From: Metellina segmentata
Lineage: Eukaryota; Arthropoda; Arachnida; Araneae; Tetragnathidae
NCBI GenBank assembly: GCA_947359465.1
Contig: OX375875.1
Coordinates: forward strand, 19,574,958-19,638,957
Direction of reading: 5' to 3'
DNA: 64,000 nt
In this document: positions 45,552-56,700 of the stretch, piece by piece
Numbering within the stretch: position 1 is the first letter of the stretch
Layout: each line of letters starts with the position of its first letter
Notes under the pieces: model-generated
What the model was told of the DNA's origin: nothing
The model's input: only the letters and a program-made list of their open reading frames with translations
Databases searched by the model: none
Program-made: the position numbers and the translations under genes

Positions 45552-46075
45552 GACGATCTATTCATCGGCAGCCATTTTTAGTTTAGCAGGAATTCGCGTT
45601 GCTAACTTATTCACTTTTTAGTATTAAATCGAAGTCGATAACTCAATTATGATTGCTGAGTAGAATTCGGTGAGTTACAATTATGTGTTGGTGTATTATT
45701 TACTTGTGTTGTTTGTCAGTAGTATTTGTATGAGTATTGCCCACATAGTGAAATTATAATTTGTCGTGTTTGTTTATGTAATAAAGTTAAAAGAATGTAA
45801 TATTGGTGTCAGTTAATTTATAAATCGAAATTCTAAACAGGCTGTACATTTAGATATAGAATTGTGTAAGAGGTATCGAGTCTCATCCATGTATTTTGAG
45901 ACATAATCTTGTCAGTAATTTTTCCCACAAACTTTTTAAATGATCGAACACTCATTAGGAAGTAATTAAAAAACTTCTATGCATTTTCCTTTTGCCTATC
46001 CACTTTTTTTCAAAATAGTTTTACCAAATGTTCTCTTTTCTGATATTCATCTACTGGCAACCCTAGTTGGACAAC

Positions 46076-46892
46076 TATTTTGTTTAGCTCTTTTCAATCC
46101 TCCATCTTCACAGCTCCAACAGCTGAAAAGGGAAGAGGGATTTTCTGGTAAACTTTGAGAAAAATTAAATAATTTTCAGTTTTTTATTGTTTAATTTGTT
46201 ATCAAAGTTAAAAAAAAAAATTGCTTTTTCAAACATTCCTTCCTGAAATGTGGTTACCAAAGGTACTGTAGCTGGCCATCCCTGATATCTGCTATTTTAA
46301 CACTGCATGCTAGAATTTATTATTAACCGTTAGTAAATTTATGATATTATGTAATACATTTTAGTGTTCATGTTTAAGAAGATACGAATTACAGAAATGT
46401 TTAAATTTATTTTAGAATTCTATTACAACCACAAAATATTATTGCACCAACTAATGAATTATAAAGTAATATTTAAAATCATAAAATAGGTGGTTTACGT
46501 TTTAAGTGCTCACTACATTTCTGTTGAGGACACTAAGAATCATTAAACAATTAGATATTGCCATATGTATGAATTTCAAACATTTAAAAACCAATGAGGA
46601 TATGTTTTTAATTCCAGAATTGACCTCTTCTGCACAGATTAATGCACACTTTTACGCAACCTTCGTACAGAAATAAAAATTCCTAAAAGTGGATATTTCT
46701 AAACGTAAAGGTGTACAATTTTCTGGAGAAATCTCTCTGCTTTGAAAAGAGTAATTCTTAGATCAATACTGGAGTAGAAGATAGGTTTCTTATATAACTA
46801 GCTATAGTAATTCATAGCTTAGTGTATTGACTATTAAATAAACCCTATTAAATAAACAGAATTTGTACTTAAAGTAAATTAAATTTCTACTA
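46076..46892. other. AT-rich stretch, no gene seen
   Basis: Nothing recognised. Confidence 0.4.
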
Positions 46893-47845
46893 TCTATATA
46901 TATATAAAACACTAACGTACGTGGACCCGAAATAGACGTTATTTGTGTATCGTCGAATGGCAACAATCAACGTAAATAAAATAACCCAGATATTTTGAAT
47001 TCTTGCTGTTTTCAAATAGCCGAGGTCAATTTCTATGCAAAATAAGGAATTAAAATTGTAATATTTATGTTGGAACTGACTTTTTATTTCTTCCTTTGAT
47101 GTAAAAGTAATTGATGAATACTTGATTGAAGAAAGAATATTTGAAACATTTAATTATACACAACTTGAATTTTGTAATGGAACTTGAAATGTTCCAAAGA
47201 AAAACTCATAGATCCTAAAGCGTAATTTTGCTACCCGGTATCTGGCCACGTCAGAATTAATGTTTACTTTTTTAATTTGATTTACAATTCCGTGTTTGGG
47301 TATTTGAGTTGAATGGGAGACGTTGCGGTCATATTTGAGTATTCACAAGTATTATAAATATGTGTTATTTTTGTTAATAAATCATTATTGTCTTTGCAAT
47401 ATCGTTGAAAAGTCTTTTGTCGCATTATTCTATTTCACAATATATTCAGGAAGTCGAAATTTAACACGTTTGAATAGATATGTATGTGTTTTTTTTTCAG
47501 AATTCTGCATTTTTTCAAGGAATGGAATTTAATTTTTGTTGCATTATGTGCATTATTTGTTGCATTATGTATATTACGTATTGCAGAAATATTATTTAGA
47601 AGTTAGATTTTAATGATTTGTCTATTTCCTGCAAATATCACTAGACATGGGTAATTTTGTAGCGGTATATGTATATTTCGACCAACTTTCCTAAAACAAT
47701 TTGATTGAATACGCAATGATTTGAAGAATTGTTTCATAAAAATAAATAAAATATACAAATCAAAACATGTTTAATTACGGTGTGTAAAAAAGTTTTAAAA
47801 AAACTATTACACACCGCCGAGCTCTAGCCGGCGCAGCCCGGCTAG
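46893..47845 (+). mobile_element. Probable Helitron-like element
   Basis: The 5' end TCTATATATATATAAAACAC follows an A, then AATAGACGTTATTTGTG and GAATGGCAACA, as in the 21422 element. The candidate 3' end is the hairpin GCCGGCGCAGCCCGGC followed by TAGG (CTAG at 47842-47845). A second hairpin, GGTGTGTAA...TTACACACC, sits just upstream (about 47780-47816). The base after CTAG is G, not T, so the 3' boundary is uncertain. Confidence 0.5.
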
Positions 47846-48629
47846 GGTTAAAGAAAAGCAACATATTTTCAGTTACAGTTGGTCAAAAAAATCTCCAAGA
47901 AGCTAGATCTATTTTGTTTGTGACAAAATGGTCGGGTGTCTAAATTAAACTTCAATGCTGAGATTACTTTGAGCTTGGTGTTCAAACTCTTATAAACAAT
48001 AGACATGGTAACCTTTAATTTGAGTTTCTCATTGGGGTTGTCCACTGCACTAACAACCTGTGAGTTGTAGGTGGTGCCGGTTCGATGGCGTATTTTTCTC
48101 TTCTGTGGCAGTAAAATTGTCACTGTGTTCCTTCATTACTTGACAGCTATCTTGTGTTTAGATCAGCTTGTGGTCATGTAAGTCCGTAGCCTCATAAAAC
48201 TCATAGCGGCCAACCTTTTTGAATAGGAATGGAAGAAAAGGAAATCTGGTATTTTATTCTCGACAATATCTGACAAACATATCTATTCTTTGAACTCCTC
48301 TTCTCATTCCGGATGGCATAATTGTGTCATGCCTGTTCCTTCATGACATTTGTAAACACCTCCACTTACAGTTCTAAGGGTTTTCTCAATGTTTGGCCGG
48401 AGAGCATAACCCCTACGTATACCAGACACCACCATATTTAGAAACGTGTTTAGTTTTAGAAAGAGAGTAATTTTTATTTATCTTGGTAAAATATATTAAT
48501 ATCAAACAAGGGGAATAAAGGTATGTGTGATATGACAATCACATCAAACATTGTTTTGCCCTAAAAGCAGGGAAACACAACCTGCAAGCTATTTGTTTCA
48601 ATGTCCAGTCCTCTAACAAATCCCTGAAC
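47846..48629. other. No gene supported
   Basis: An 84-codon minus frame (47869-48123) is unremarkable. Nothing recognised. Confidence 0.35.
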
Positions 48630-49013
48630 TTGAGGAGAAACCAAGTTCAAAACCCTTCGATTCCGAGAAAATGGAACGGGTGCGCTTTCACCCTTCACCC
48701 AATTGGGTTGATATCTAAAGTGGCGCAATGTCACTCGGCCATTAGAAAGATTGACTCCCTGGCAAGGTCGGGGCTTAGCACTCAGAACATTGGGAGATCA
48801 GACGGGGAGAACGACAGAGAAACGCCAAGGTTAAAAAAAGAGGAGACGGAGGCTTTTTCGGTTGTGGCCAGCTATTTCCAAAAATATGGTAACGCTACAA
48901 TTAAGAGATGCACCATCGACAAAATAAACGAAGTTATCAACCAGAATCCAACTTCCTTTACTTTGTCGTGCACCAGCAATAGAAATCTCTTCCAGAAGGA
49001 AAGAACCGCCTGA
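48630..49013 (+). CDS. Unrecognised 127-codon open frame (doubtful)
   Basis: A continuous plus frame from ATG to TGA in a patch of higher GC than its neighbours. It has charged, non-repetitive composition, e.g. NDRETPRLKKEETEAFSVVA. I do not recognise a family. No splice sites, signal peptide or membrane segment were seen. It may be a decayed transposon segment or a chance frame; it lies beside SINE copies and below any firm threshold for a gene. Confidence 0.2.
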   Translation: MRRNQVQNPSIPRKWNGCAFTLHPIGLISKVAQCHSAIRKIDSLARSGLSTQNIGRSDGENDRETPRLKKEETEAFSVVASYFQKYGNATIKRCTIDKINEVINQNPTSFTLSCTSNRNLFQKERTA

Positions 49014-49364
49014 TTCCAAAAGAAGGAATCTGCATATCCGATGCCTTACTTAAACCTGGCGGTCACCATATATAAAGATATGTCCGTATTTCTATCCGAT
49101 ACCGAGTGAGAACTCCACTTATTCCGATCGAACCTGTGGTCAAAACTGGATATTGGTATCCAGATCAGAATTGGGTATAATATCCAGTACAGTATGGGGG
49201 CTGATGCGTGAAATGTCCCAATCTGTCTGTAGGGCCATTTCTAAGACTAAAGGAATACAAACCAGAGGGCTGTTAGTTTTAACCTCATCCAACCAAAAAC
49301 TCGTGTTCACGGGCTTGTGCACATTGAATCTCGTGAACTCAAATGTTCTCACTTTGCCGTGGTG

Positions 49365-49450
49365 CGGAAATTTTGAGAGTGGGTGTTGCGAGCTGAAGTG
49401 TTGACTTCGGCAGCTTACAAGGTCAATGTTGTGGGGTTGTTCGCCAATCT
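49365..49450 (+). mobile_element. SINE family 1-like fragment (tentative)
   Basis: CTTTGCCGTGGTGCGGAAAT, TTTTGAGAGTGGGTG and AGCTGAAGTGTTGACTTCGG resemble the family body in order but are strongly diverged. Confidence 0.35.
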
Positions 49451-49454
49451 TTCC

Positions 49455-49722
49455 AGGCCATGGAGGAACCGGTTGCAAGAGTAACGGGCTAGCAACCGGA
49501 GGGTTAGAGTTCAAATCCAACCAAAGACTGTCGTGTACAAAGGGGCTCAACTTTCCTCACGTTGGTGTGGCGTATAAGTTTGGAGAGCTCCAGCTCAGGT
49601 GTAACCTCGTCATCTGACCGTGGTTCGAAATGACGTTGTGTTGTATTCGTATCTTTTTCTTCGGGGGTGATCCGAGACTGTGGCCAATAGCCCATTTTGT
49701 TGCTCCAGAGTGATGTTTATTA
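49455..49722 (+). mobile_element. SINE family 1 with tRNA-like head
   Basis: The head includes AACCGGTTGCAAGAGTAACG and a B-box-like GAGTTCAAATCC. The body has CCTCACGTTGGTGTGG, CAGGTGTAACCTCGTCATCT and GACCGTGGTTCGAAATGACG. The tail AATAGCCCATTTTGTTGCTC ends in GTGATGTTTATTAAA. Confidence 0.8.
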
Positions 49723-49770
49723 AATACCTACCTACCGATATTTCCCTTTGAGAATTTTGTATTTAGTACT

Positions 49771-49940
49771 TTTTAATTAAAGTCACACCAGAGTAACACA
49801 AACGGTTATTGGTGACAGTCCGGAATAATCTGAGGACAACACCATTAAGGAATGATCCGAGGACAACACCATGAACCACGGTCAGAGACCACTCTTGTGC
49901 TGTCACCCTACTCTCCAAATTTCCACATTAAAGCCAACTT
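49771..49940 (-). mobile_element. SINE family 1, headless copy with an internal duplication
   Basis: TTAATTAAAGTCACACCAGA, GGTTATTGGTGACAGTCCGG and CCTACTCTCCAAATTTCCAC match on the minus strand. The word TGAGGACAACACCAT or CGAGGACAACACCAT occurs twice 35-40 bp apart, a short internal duplication. It lies about 50 bp from the oppositely oriented copy just upstream. Confidence 0.75.
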
Positions 49941-52066
49941 CAGGACATGTCAATAGTGGAACATCACCAATGTTGGATTGGAATACCCTTTACTGAGAGA
50001 GAAAATAAATCTAAGATCCAGCAATTCCTCCATACCCTGAGTGCATGCATACTCGAAGTTCTAAGGACTTGCAAATACTGCCTTTATTACAAAGAGAACA
50101 CAAAAGGCTCGTCAACAACACTATTTCTATTTAGATAGACGGAAAGACAAATATCCCAGAAAAATAATTCCTTGGTGATGTTCCTTTGGAAACTGAGAAA
50201 TATGTCACACAAATATATGTACCAGTACTAACGGTTTCTGTCATCGTAATAAACGACCCCGAACACAAAAATTGGAATATTAGGTACTCTTAATGTGTCA
50301 AAGAAAACCCCTTTGTCCCCAAACATTTATGTCATCGAAAGTTTATTACCGTTAATCGTCCATGAGGTTTTAACGAGATATATCGTCCATCAAGATTTCT
50401 CCAATTTTTCTAGCGATGAGTAGGTAGTATTCTTATATAGTGGTAACTTGAACTTTGTAATTATATTTAAGGGATTATGGTTGTGATACATGGCATGAAT
50501 ATTATATATGACTAATTAAATACCCGACCTTACTCGGTTTGAATTGGTTTACTCTAGAATATGAAGAGTTGATCAAAATATATAATGATCGCAATCTTTG
50601 CAATTTCTACAACTTACTTTGGACACAAATCCTACACATGCAGTTCATTCACGTAATACATTTCATATACATCGCACCCTTGTTGTATAACAAAGCTACA
50701 AAATACGAAAGGTGACACTGAGGTTTCTACTACAAAATACGATTTTGAGGGTGATTTGGAATTCCGTTTCTTAAGCTCTTTCCCTGTTGAACTCAATAAA
50801 TAAAAATGGCGATTTACGGCGAGTGCTCTCACTCACATAGTCAACAAAACAATATGTTTTTACTTGTGACAGTCTTGCATCAGGCATGCGACATTGTGGA
50901 ATTTCGCCATCTTCTCATGTCATTATGACAAATAATTATTTAATGTTTGAAAATTTCTAGTTCGGATTTCTTAAACATTATTATTCCTTCCACAATGTCA
51001 AAATTACACTTAAAATTTGCTTTATTCTTACTTACCTGCCACTTTACGTCGAAAAGTTATTTTAATGATATTATTTCGTGATTCTTTTTTTTATCTCTTG
51101 TTCTTGCACAGTTGCCACTTACAAGTAAATAATACACAAAATTCAGAAATGCAAAATTAATTCAGAGCGAAAGAATCAGAAAATACCACTACACGCGATC
51201 AACCAAAACGAGTTTCCTTTTCATTCCCGTTCGTTGGAAAATATCGTCCGTCCCAAATATTAGGAAATAGTTTATGTTGCGCAAAGAACAAAAATAAGAC
51301 TTGAAACAAATAAATCATCAAAGCTAGAATTCCATTAATTTTTTTTAGCAGTACTGGTAAAGCAATCCTAGTATAAACGTAATACTCAATATTCCAGTTT
51401 TTCCAAAACTACCAAATTATAATTAAGTTTTCTTACTCAGGTGTTTTAGCATGAAATTTATCTAAATATAACAATAAAGAAATGGTTGATATTGCCTTCA
51501 CTAAATTACTATATAATGTATAAAATAAAGCACATTGTAATCAAATATCTGGAATTTAATTCATGTGATGCCTATACAAACACACTATCGAACATAGAAC
51601 AGAAAGACGAACAGACAGACATACGCAACCAAGTTCAGTCACTAAATGAAGATAATTACTCACAGGATACAAAGTTTCATGAAAATATATTAAACCGTGT
51701 GGACGTGTATGGGGCACACACAAATACAGATGGACAGACACCAAACACGCAAGAGGTGGATTTGGCATAAGAAGGGTCCAAAACGGATAGATAACTTAAA
51801 ATGGGTCAAAAATATTTAATGTGCAAGCACCCCATTCTTATCTATATAGATGGTTACATGAACTGGAATGGATCATGTAACATTCCAATAATTTTGAGAC
51901 ATTTAAATGCAGGCCTTACTATCCTAAACGTTCTAGAAAAACAGTTCAGTGTTCCAATGATGTAAGTAAATAGACGTATCTCTCAAACTACTGTCATTAT
52001 ATATTTGCTCAAATGATGTAAAATAGCAAAACAATCCTGCATAAAAAAATATTCAATTTTTACCTT
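49941..52066. other. AT-rich stretch; one decayed palindromic element
   Basis: No gene supported. At about 50340-50425, AACGAGATATATCGTCCATC and AAGATTTCTCCAATTTTTCT look like a remnant of the palindromic TTAA family. A 94-codon frame at 51486-51770 crosses an ACAGACAGACA-type low-complexity patch and is unlikely to be real. Confidence 0.45.
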
Positions 52067-52280
52067 TTAACCCTCGAAGTGGTTTCGACAAGATATCTCG
52101 TCCTTCAAGAACTGATCTATTTTGCTAATGACGAGATATCTCATTGTCTTGGTACTGACGATTTCTGATGATGACAAAATTAAGACCGGGTGAATTTTCT
52201 TCGAATGACGAGATATTTTGTTCAACAAGAGGTGGTCAGTTTGACCAATACCGATATATTTCGATGAGCGCAACACCATC
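52067..52280. mobile_element. Palindromic TTAA element (copy I)
   Basis: TTAACCCTCGAAGTGGTTTC then GAC at 52067; palindromes GACAAGATATCTCGTC at 52087-52102 and GACGAGATATCTCATT near 52130; spacers ATCTATTTTGCTAATGAC and AAGACCGGGTGAATTTTC; the right end is eroded (GAGCGCAACACCATCATATG). Gives the clearest view of the 42-bp internal unit. Confidence 0.7.
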
Positions 52281-53692
52281 ATATGAATAAAACATTATTC
52301 AGTTTAGAATTTTGCTATACATAGTAATACTTTGCTCTTATGAAACTTCAAGCTTCCCCGCAATAGAAAGAAAATCATGAACTGAAGTAAGATTGAAGCA
52401 ATGCTGCAAAGGATGGAAAGGAAAACTGTTCAACCAATAAGTATACCGTTAGATAGGATACCTATATTTTATGAGATTTTTTAAGCAAAATTGGTTAAAA
52501 GTAGCATGGCTAAGGATGAAAAAGTGGTGTTTGGAGAAGGAAGAATTCTCTCTGAAACTTTTAGAACGTCATAAAAATATTTCAAACTCTTTCCCGTGTG
52601 TAAATGGTTAATTTAATTTAACGTGTAAAAACATAAAATGTTTTTAATTTTACATTTGTAGTAGTAAAAGTGTACATTTTTGATGACAAAAAGAGAAAGT
52701 GTTGTGGGTTTGTGACAAATCCGTTGGGTGTCCTACATTAGATACTGTTTTTCGAATACACAATTATGACCTTTTCTACTCTTTAGTATAACGAAAGTTT
52801 TTGAGTATAAGTTATCAATTGTGAATGTAACTGTAATTTGGCTTTTGCTTTTTACTTACATATATACATCCGTATAAAATCCTAGAAAAGATTCTAAAAT
52901 TAGTTATTCCCTTTTACATACCTTATACAAGTATGTAACATTTTGAATCATTATTGTATTGTATGTTTAAGTTTTCATACATTGAAATTTAAACATAGTA
53001 TATGTATTCATTTGAATTCTTTTTGTTAAAATACTATTTATGCTTACATTGCTTTTAAAAGAATTTTCTTTTCGATAATAATTTGTTCTATGTGAGCCTA
53101 CAAGTAAAAAAGTAATTTTTTTGTTTGAAATGAAAAAAGGTGCTGTAAAAAATTACATTAAAAATTTTACTCTATGCAAAAATATCTTAAAATTTTACTC
53201 TATTTTATGTTAAAATATCTTATAATTTTACACTATTTTATGCTAAAATATCTTACAATTGTTTTTATATTTTACATTTAATTATATTAGTAATAAATTT
53301 ATGTGTTTACGAGCATATCATCTATATCAATAGTTTTCTCTCTGTTGCCATTGACTTATTGTTAATAATCAAATCCCATTGTAACAGCTCTAATAATGAT
53401 CTGTAATAATGTCTGAAACCTCCAACAGTTCATTCAATTTTCAAACAGTAAACTTTTGAATATTGTTACGTAGTTTGCATAACAATTCTTTCTTCAAAAG
53501 TACAATTCGATGCTCTGTTTCTTCCCATTTTATACAAAGTTTTTGTGCTATTAGCGTTGAAAAATCGAACTTCTGATATTTCACTTTGAATTTGGATCGA
53601 TTTTTTTGCGATTTGAATTTTCTTCGTTGAGGAACTCAACTTATTACTTCTTGAGTCCACACATCAGCTGTTGATATCTTCTAAGATTGAAA
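52281..53692. other. AT-rich stretch upstream of the RasGEF gene
   Basis: No gene or clear core promoter recognised. A diverged 31-32 bp tandem (TTTTACTCTATTTTATG and AAAATATCTTA, about three units) lies at 53157-53270. A 64-codon minus frame just upstream of the first exon (53466-53660) has no recognised domain. Confidence 0.45.
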
Positions 53693-53727
53693 ATGGCTCG
53701 ACGATTCTGGAAGGGATTTAAAAATCT
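53693..53727 (+). CDS. RasGEF gene exon 1 (start codon)
   Basis: ATG in the context AAAATGG; 35 nt ending in phase 2 at donor GTAAGT. No in-frame upstream ATG was found close by, but an upstream exon cannot be excluded. Confidence 0.6.
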
Positions 53728-56700
53728 GTAAGTGTTCACTAAATTGCTTTATGTTTTGTCTTTGAGCGTTTGGTAGTTTAAAATGTCTGATTTAATTGAC
53801 AGAAATGAGATTGCTTTATGTGTTTTGACTCTCTTTTCCTCATCTGATCGCCCCATTTGTGTGAAACGTTTCATTGAAACATTACTAAATGTACTAAGCC
53901 CTTACTGATCATACTCAGGTCAGTATCTCTGTGTATGACATTTTTACTTGTTTCAGTTTCACCACGAACGTCAAAGACGACCGTCTGGGAGAAATAGACG
54001 CAGCCTCCGATTTGGTAAGTAAACTCACCTTAAACGACAATTCTTATATTAATATTTAAATGTACAACTGAAAATGTTATTTATTTCAATGAAATGTTCC
54101 TAAAATAAAAATGTACGGAACAATTCCATGTAGATAGCTCGTTACTTGTGAGGGGATAAAATTAAAAGTAGTCGCGTTTTAGTTTGAAGAGGAAAAATTC
54201 TTGAACGTTCTAGCAATTAGAAAATGTGATTAATTATTTATTAATATCTTACTCTCCACATACAATCAATTATCCTAACTAACTGAAAATAAAGCTTGAT
54301 CTTTTAATCATTTTCAAATCAATATCTACCATGCTCCAAGACACAAGACAAATATAACGTCCAAATGCATCATTTTATTAAAAATTTGGCTTTTCAGTCA
54401 TGATAAATGAACTTTGGAATGATGCATTGAATGCATTGATGCATTTGGAATGAAGCATTTTTGTAAGAATTTATTTGGACTATAAATTTAATTTTTTCTT
54501 GCAATTTTTCACAACTGTCATATCTTCAAACTCTTATATCATATTAAGTAACATCTGTTGAAGTTAACCTGTGTGTTATGCGATATTAGTGCTCTGACCC
54601 TTGGAGCAAGAATAGGTTGAAATAAGGACTTTGTTTTTCCACAGGAGAAGTGTCATCCTATACCACGGGGGTAGTGGAAGCTTTCCTGAGATACAAACCG
54701 AAAGACATTGCGGTAAGTTCACTTTTCGCACATATTACTTTGAATTAATGTTATTATGTGCATAAGAATGTTTGAAAATTCATTAACATGAAAAACCACC
54801 TATGGGATAATACTATTGTGTTGTGGCATTTTATTGAAATTAGCTGCTGGATCACATTGAGTGTCATATTTTGAATGTGTCATATTTTAATTTTTCAGGA
54901 CCAACTCACCTTGATGAACTGGACGAACTTTAAAGGTGTCACTCGTGAAGTAAATAATTCATTTCAGACGTTCATGAGATATGTAGCATTTTAAGGTAGT
55001 CGACAGGTGTCCTTATATGCCATGATGCTTTAAGGGCACTGGGAAGTCATCAAATGCCAGAAATCATGAAAATGTGACCAATATTCGAATGCATATAAAA
55101 TTTAAGCTATTATAAGCATCAATATAAATTTTTGTACACATGTTTGTAATGCCTTTTAAAATTAATTCAAGCTAAAAAATAAAAATTTTAAAAGTAAAAA
55201 TATTTTGTAGAGAGCATTTAATAGAACTCGATGAAAAAAAAATTCAATACAGTGAATGCTTTTGAATCACTTTGGGTGCGCTCTGTAAAAAATCTTTAAT
55301 ATATATTGAGTTGCAACTTTTTTCCCTATCATTAGAAATGTTTTTTTAATTCATTAAAGTATTTTTTGTTGAAAATAACCAGGAAAAAAATTTTTTAGGC
55401 ACAATTTAAATCAGTTTATGAAAATTTTGTGATTTTATACCTACTAATCACCCATTAAAAAAAATTATGTTCATATTTTGTCAATAGTTTATATTTTAAC
55501 ATAATTGCCTAATATAAATACATGTGTATGCAAAATTTCAGACTGATAGCTTTAATAGTTTTTTCACAGAGCGCACCTGAAGATAAAAATTTATCATTTT
55601 GAGAAAACGACAAAAAACTACAAAATAGCATCTCCTTACCTTATTGATAAGAACTTTCCAAAGCACAAGTAAACAAAATTTGCGGTTAAATATAATGACA
55701 GTCGTAGTTAAACCTGTTACCAATCGATTAAAATGTATATTTATACAAAAATATATTAAAAATATAAAATATTTAAAAAAATATAATTCATTGTCGGCAA
55801 AATCGAAACTTCAAACCTGAAACCGAAACCAAAAAGGATAATTTCAAAATTAAATTTTAGTAACTTAAAATGCATTTTACGTAATAAGTGATACATCAAT
55901 CGATTCGTATTAGTGCCGTCTATTAAATGCAATTAAAATCAAAAACTTGTTTTTTTTTTTGAAGAATTGTGACTTCCCAGTGCCCTTGAGGATATAGCTG
56001 TGATATAGTACAGAGGTGTGTCAATGTCCCCACGAGACAAATTTTCCAAACTAATTTTTAAACCTCATTACGGTTAGATGGAAAACGGGGTAAACAAAGC
56101 CTTTTTCAAATCTATTTATTGTCATAGATACGTTATCCTACGACTGATTGGTACAGAATCTCGTGGTCATCGACCAGTTTGTTGTTTTTACTATTTCACC
56201 TATACTTTGTTCTATACCTTTTTTTTTTTTTACTGTTGACTATTATTCTGGCTAAGTTGTTTTCATTTACTCCAACATTTCGTTTTTAACAAAATAACAG
56301 TAGTTAGCACAAACCCTTTCTTAACTCAATTTATTATCATAAATACGTTATTCTACGACTTTTGGGTACAAAAGCCCTGCTCAAGTGCCAGTTTGTTGGG
56401 TTTTTTTCATCTAGACCTTATTTGAAACGTTTTTTTACTGTTAACTATTATTCGTTGTGAAGAGTTTTCCTTTTAATCTAACATTCAGTTGTTTACAAAA
56501 TGCGATTCGTATGTTTCAGGAGTTATTTCATTCTGCTAGGAGAGATTAGAAGCAATGCCTAAACATCTGCAAACTCCTGGCAAGATCCGTGAATGTGAGT
56601 TGATCTTACTCTAAGAGACTTTTTCAAACTTTTCAATCTGTGTACCAACAGACTTCAAATTGATTAATCTCTTTTATTATTCAACAGGTGAGCACGTGGG

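Larger units (their letters stand above)
44585..46075 (-). repeat. Dispersed repeat R1, copy 2 (interrupted by a Helitron and a local tandem expansion)
   Basis: Inverted counterpart of 31665-32720: ACGTATTATTAAAACGCATC, GTTCAACCTCTAGTG, TCTCATTAGGAG; then after the insertions GGCAGCCATTTTTAG, GCGTTGCTAAC, AATCGAAGTCGATAA, and TTTTACCAAATGTTC with TCTTTTCTGATATTCATC. It lacks the SINE present in copy 1. Confidence 0.8.

Noticed and set aside
51486..51770. A 94-codon plus frame
   Set aside because: It crosses an ACAGACAGAC-type low-complexity patch, has a competing open frame on the other strand, and no recognised domain.
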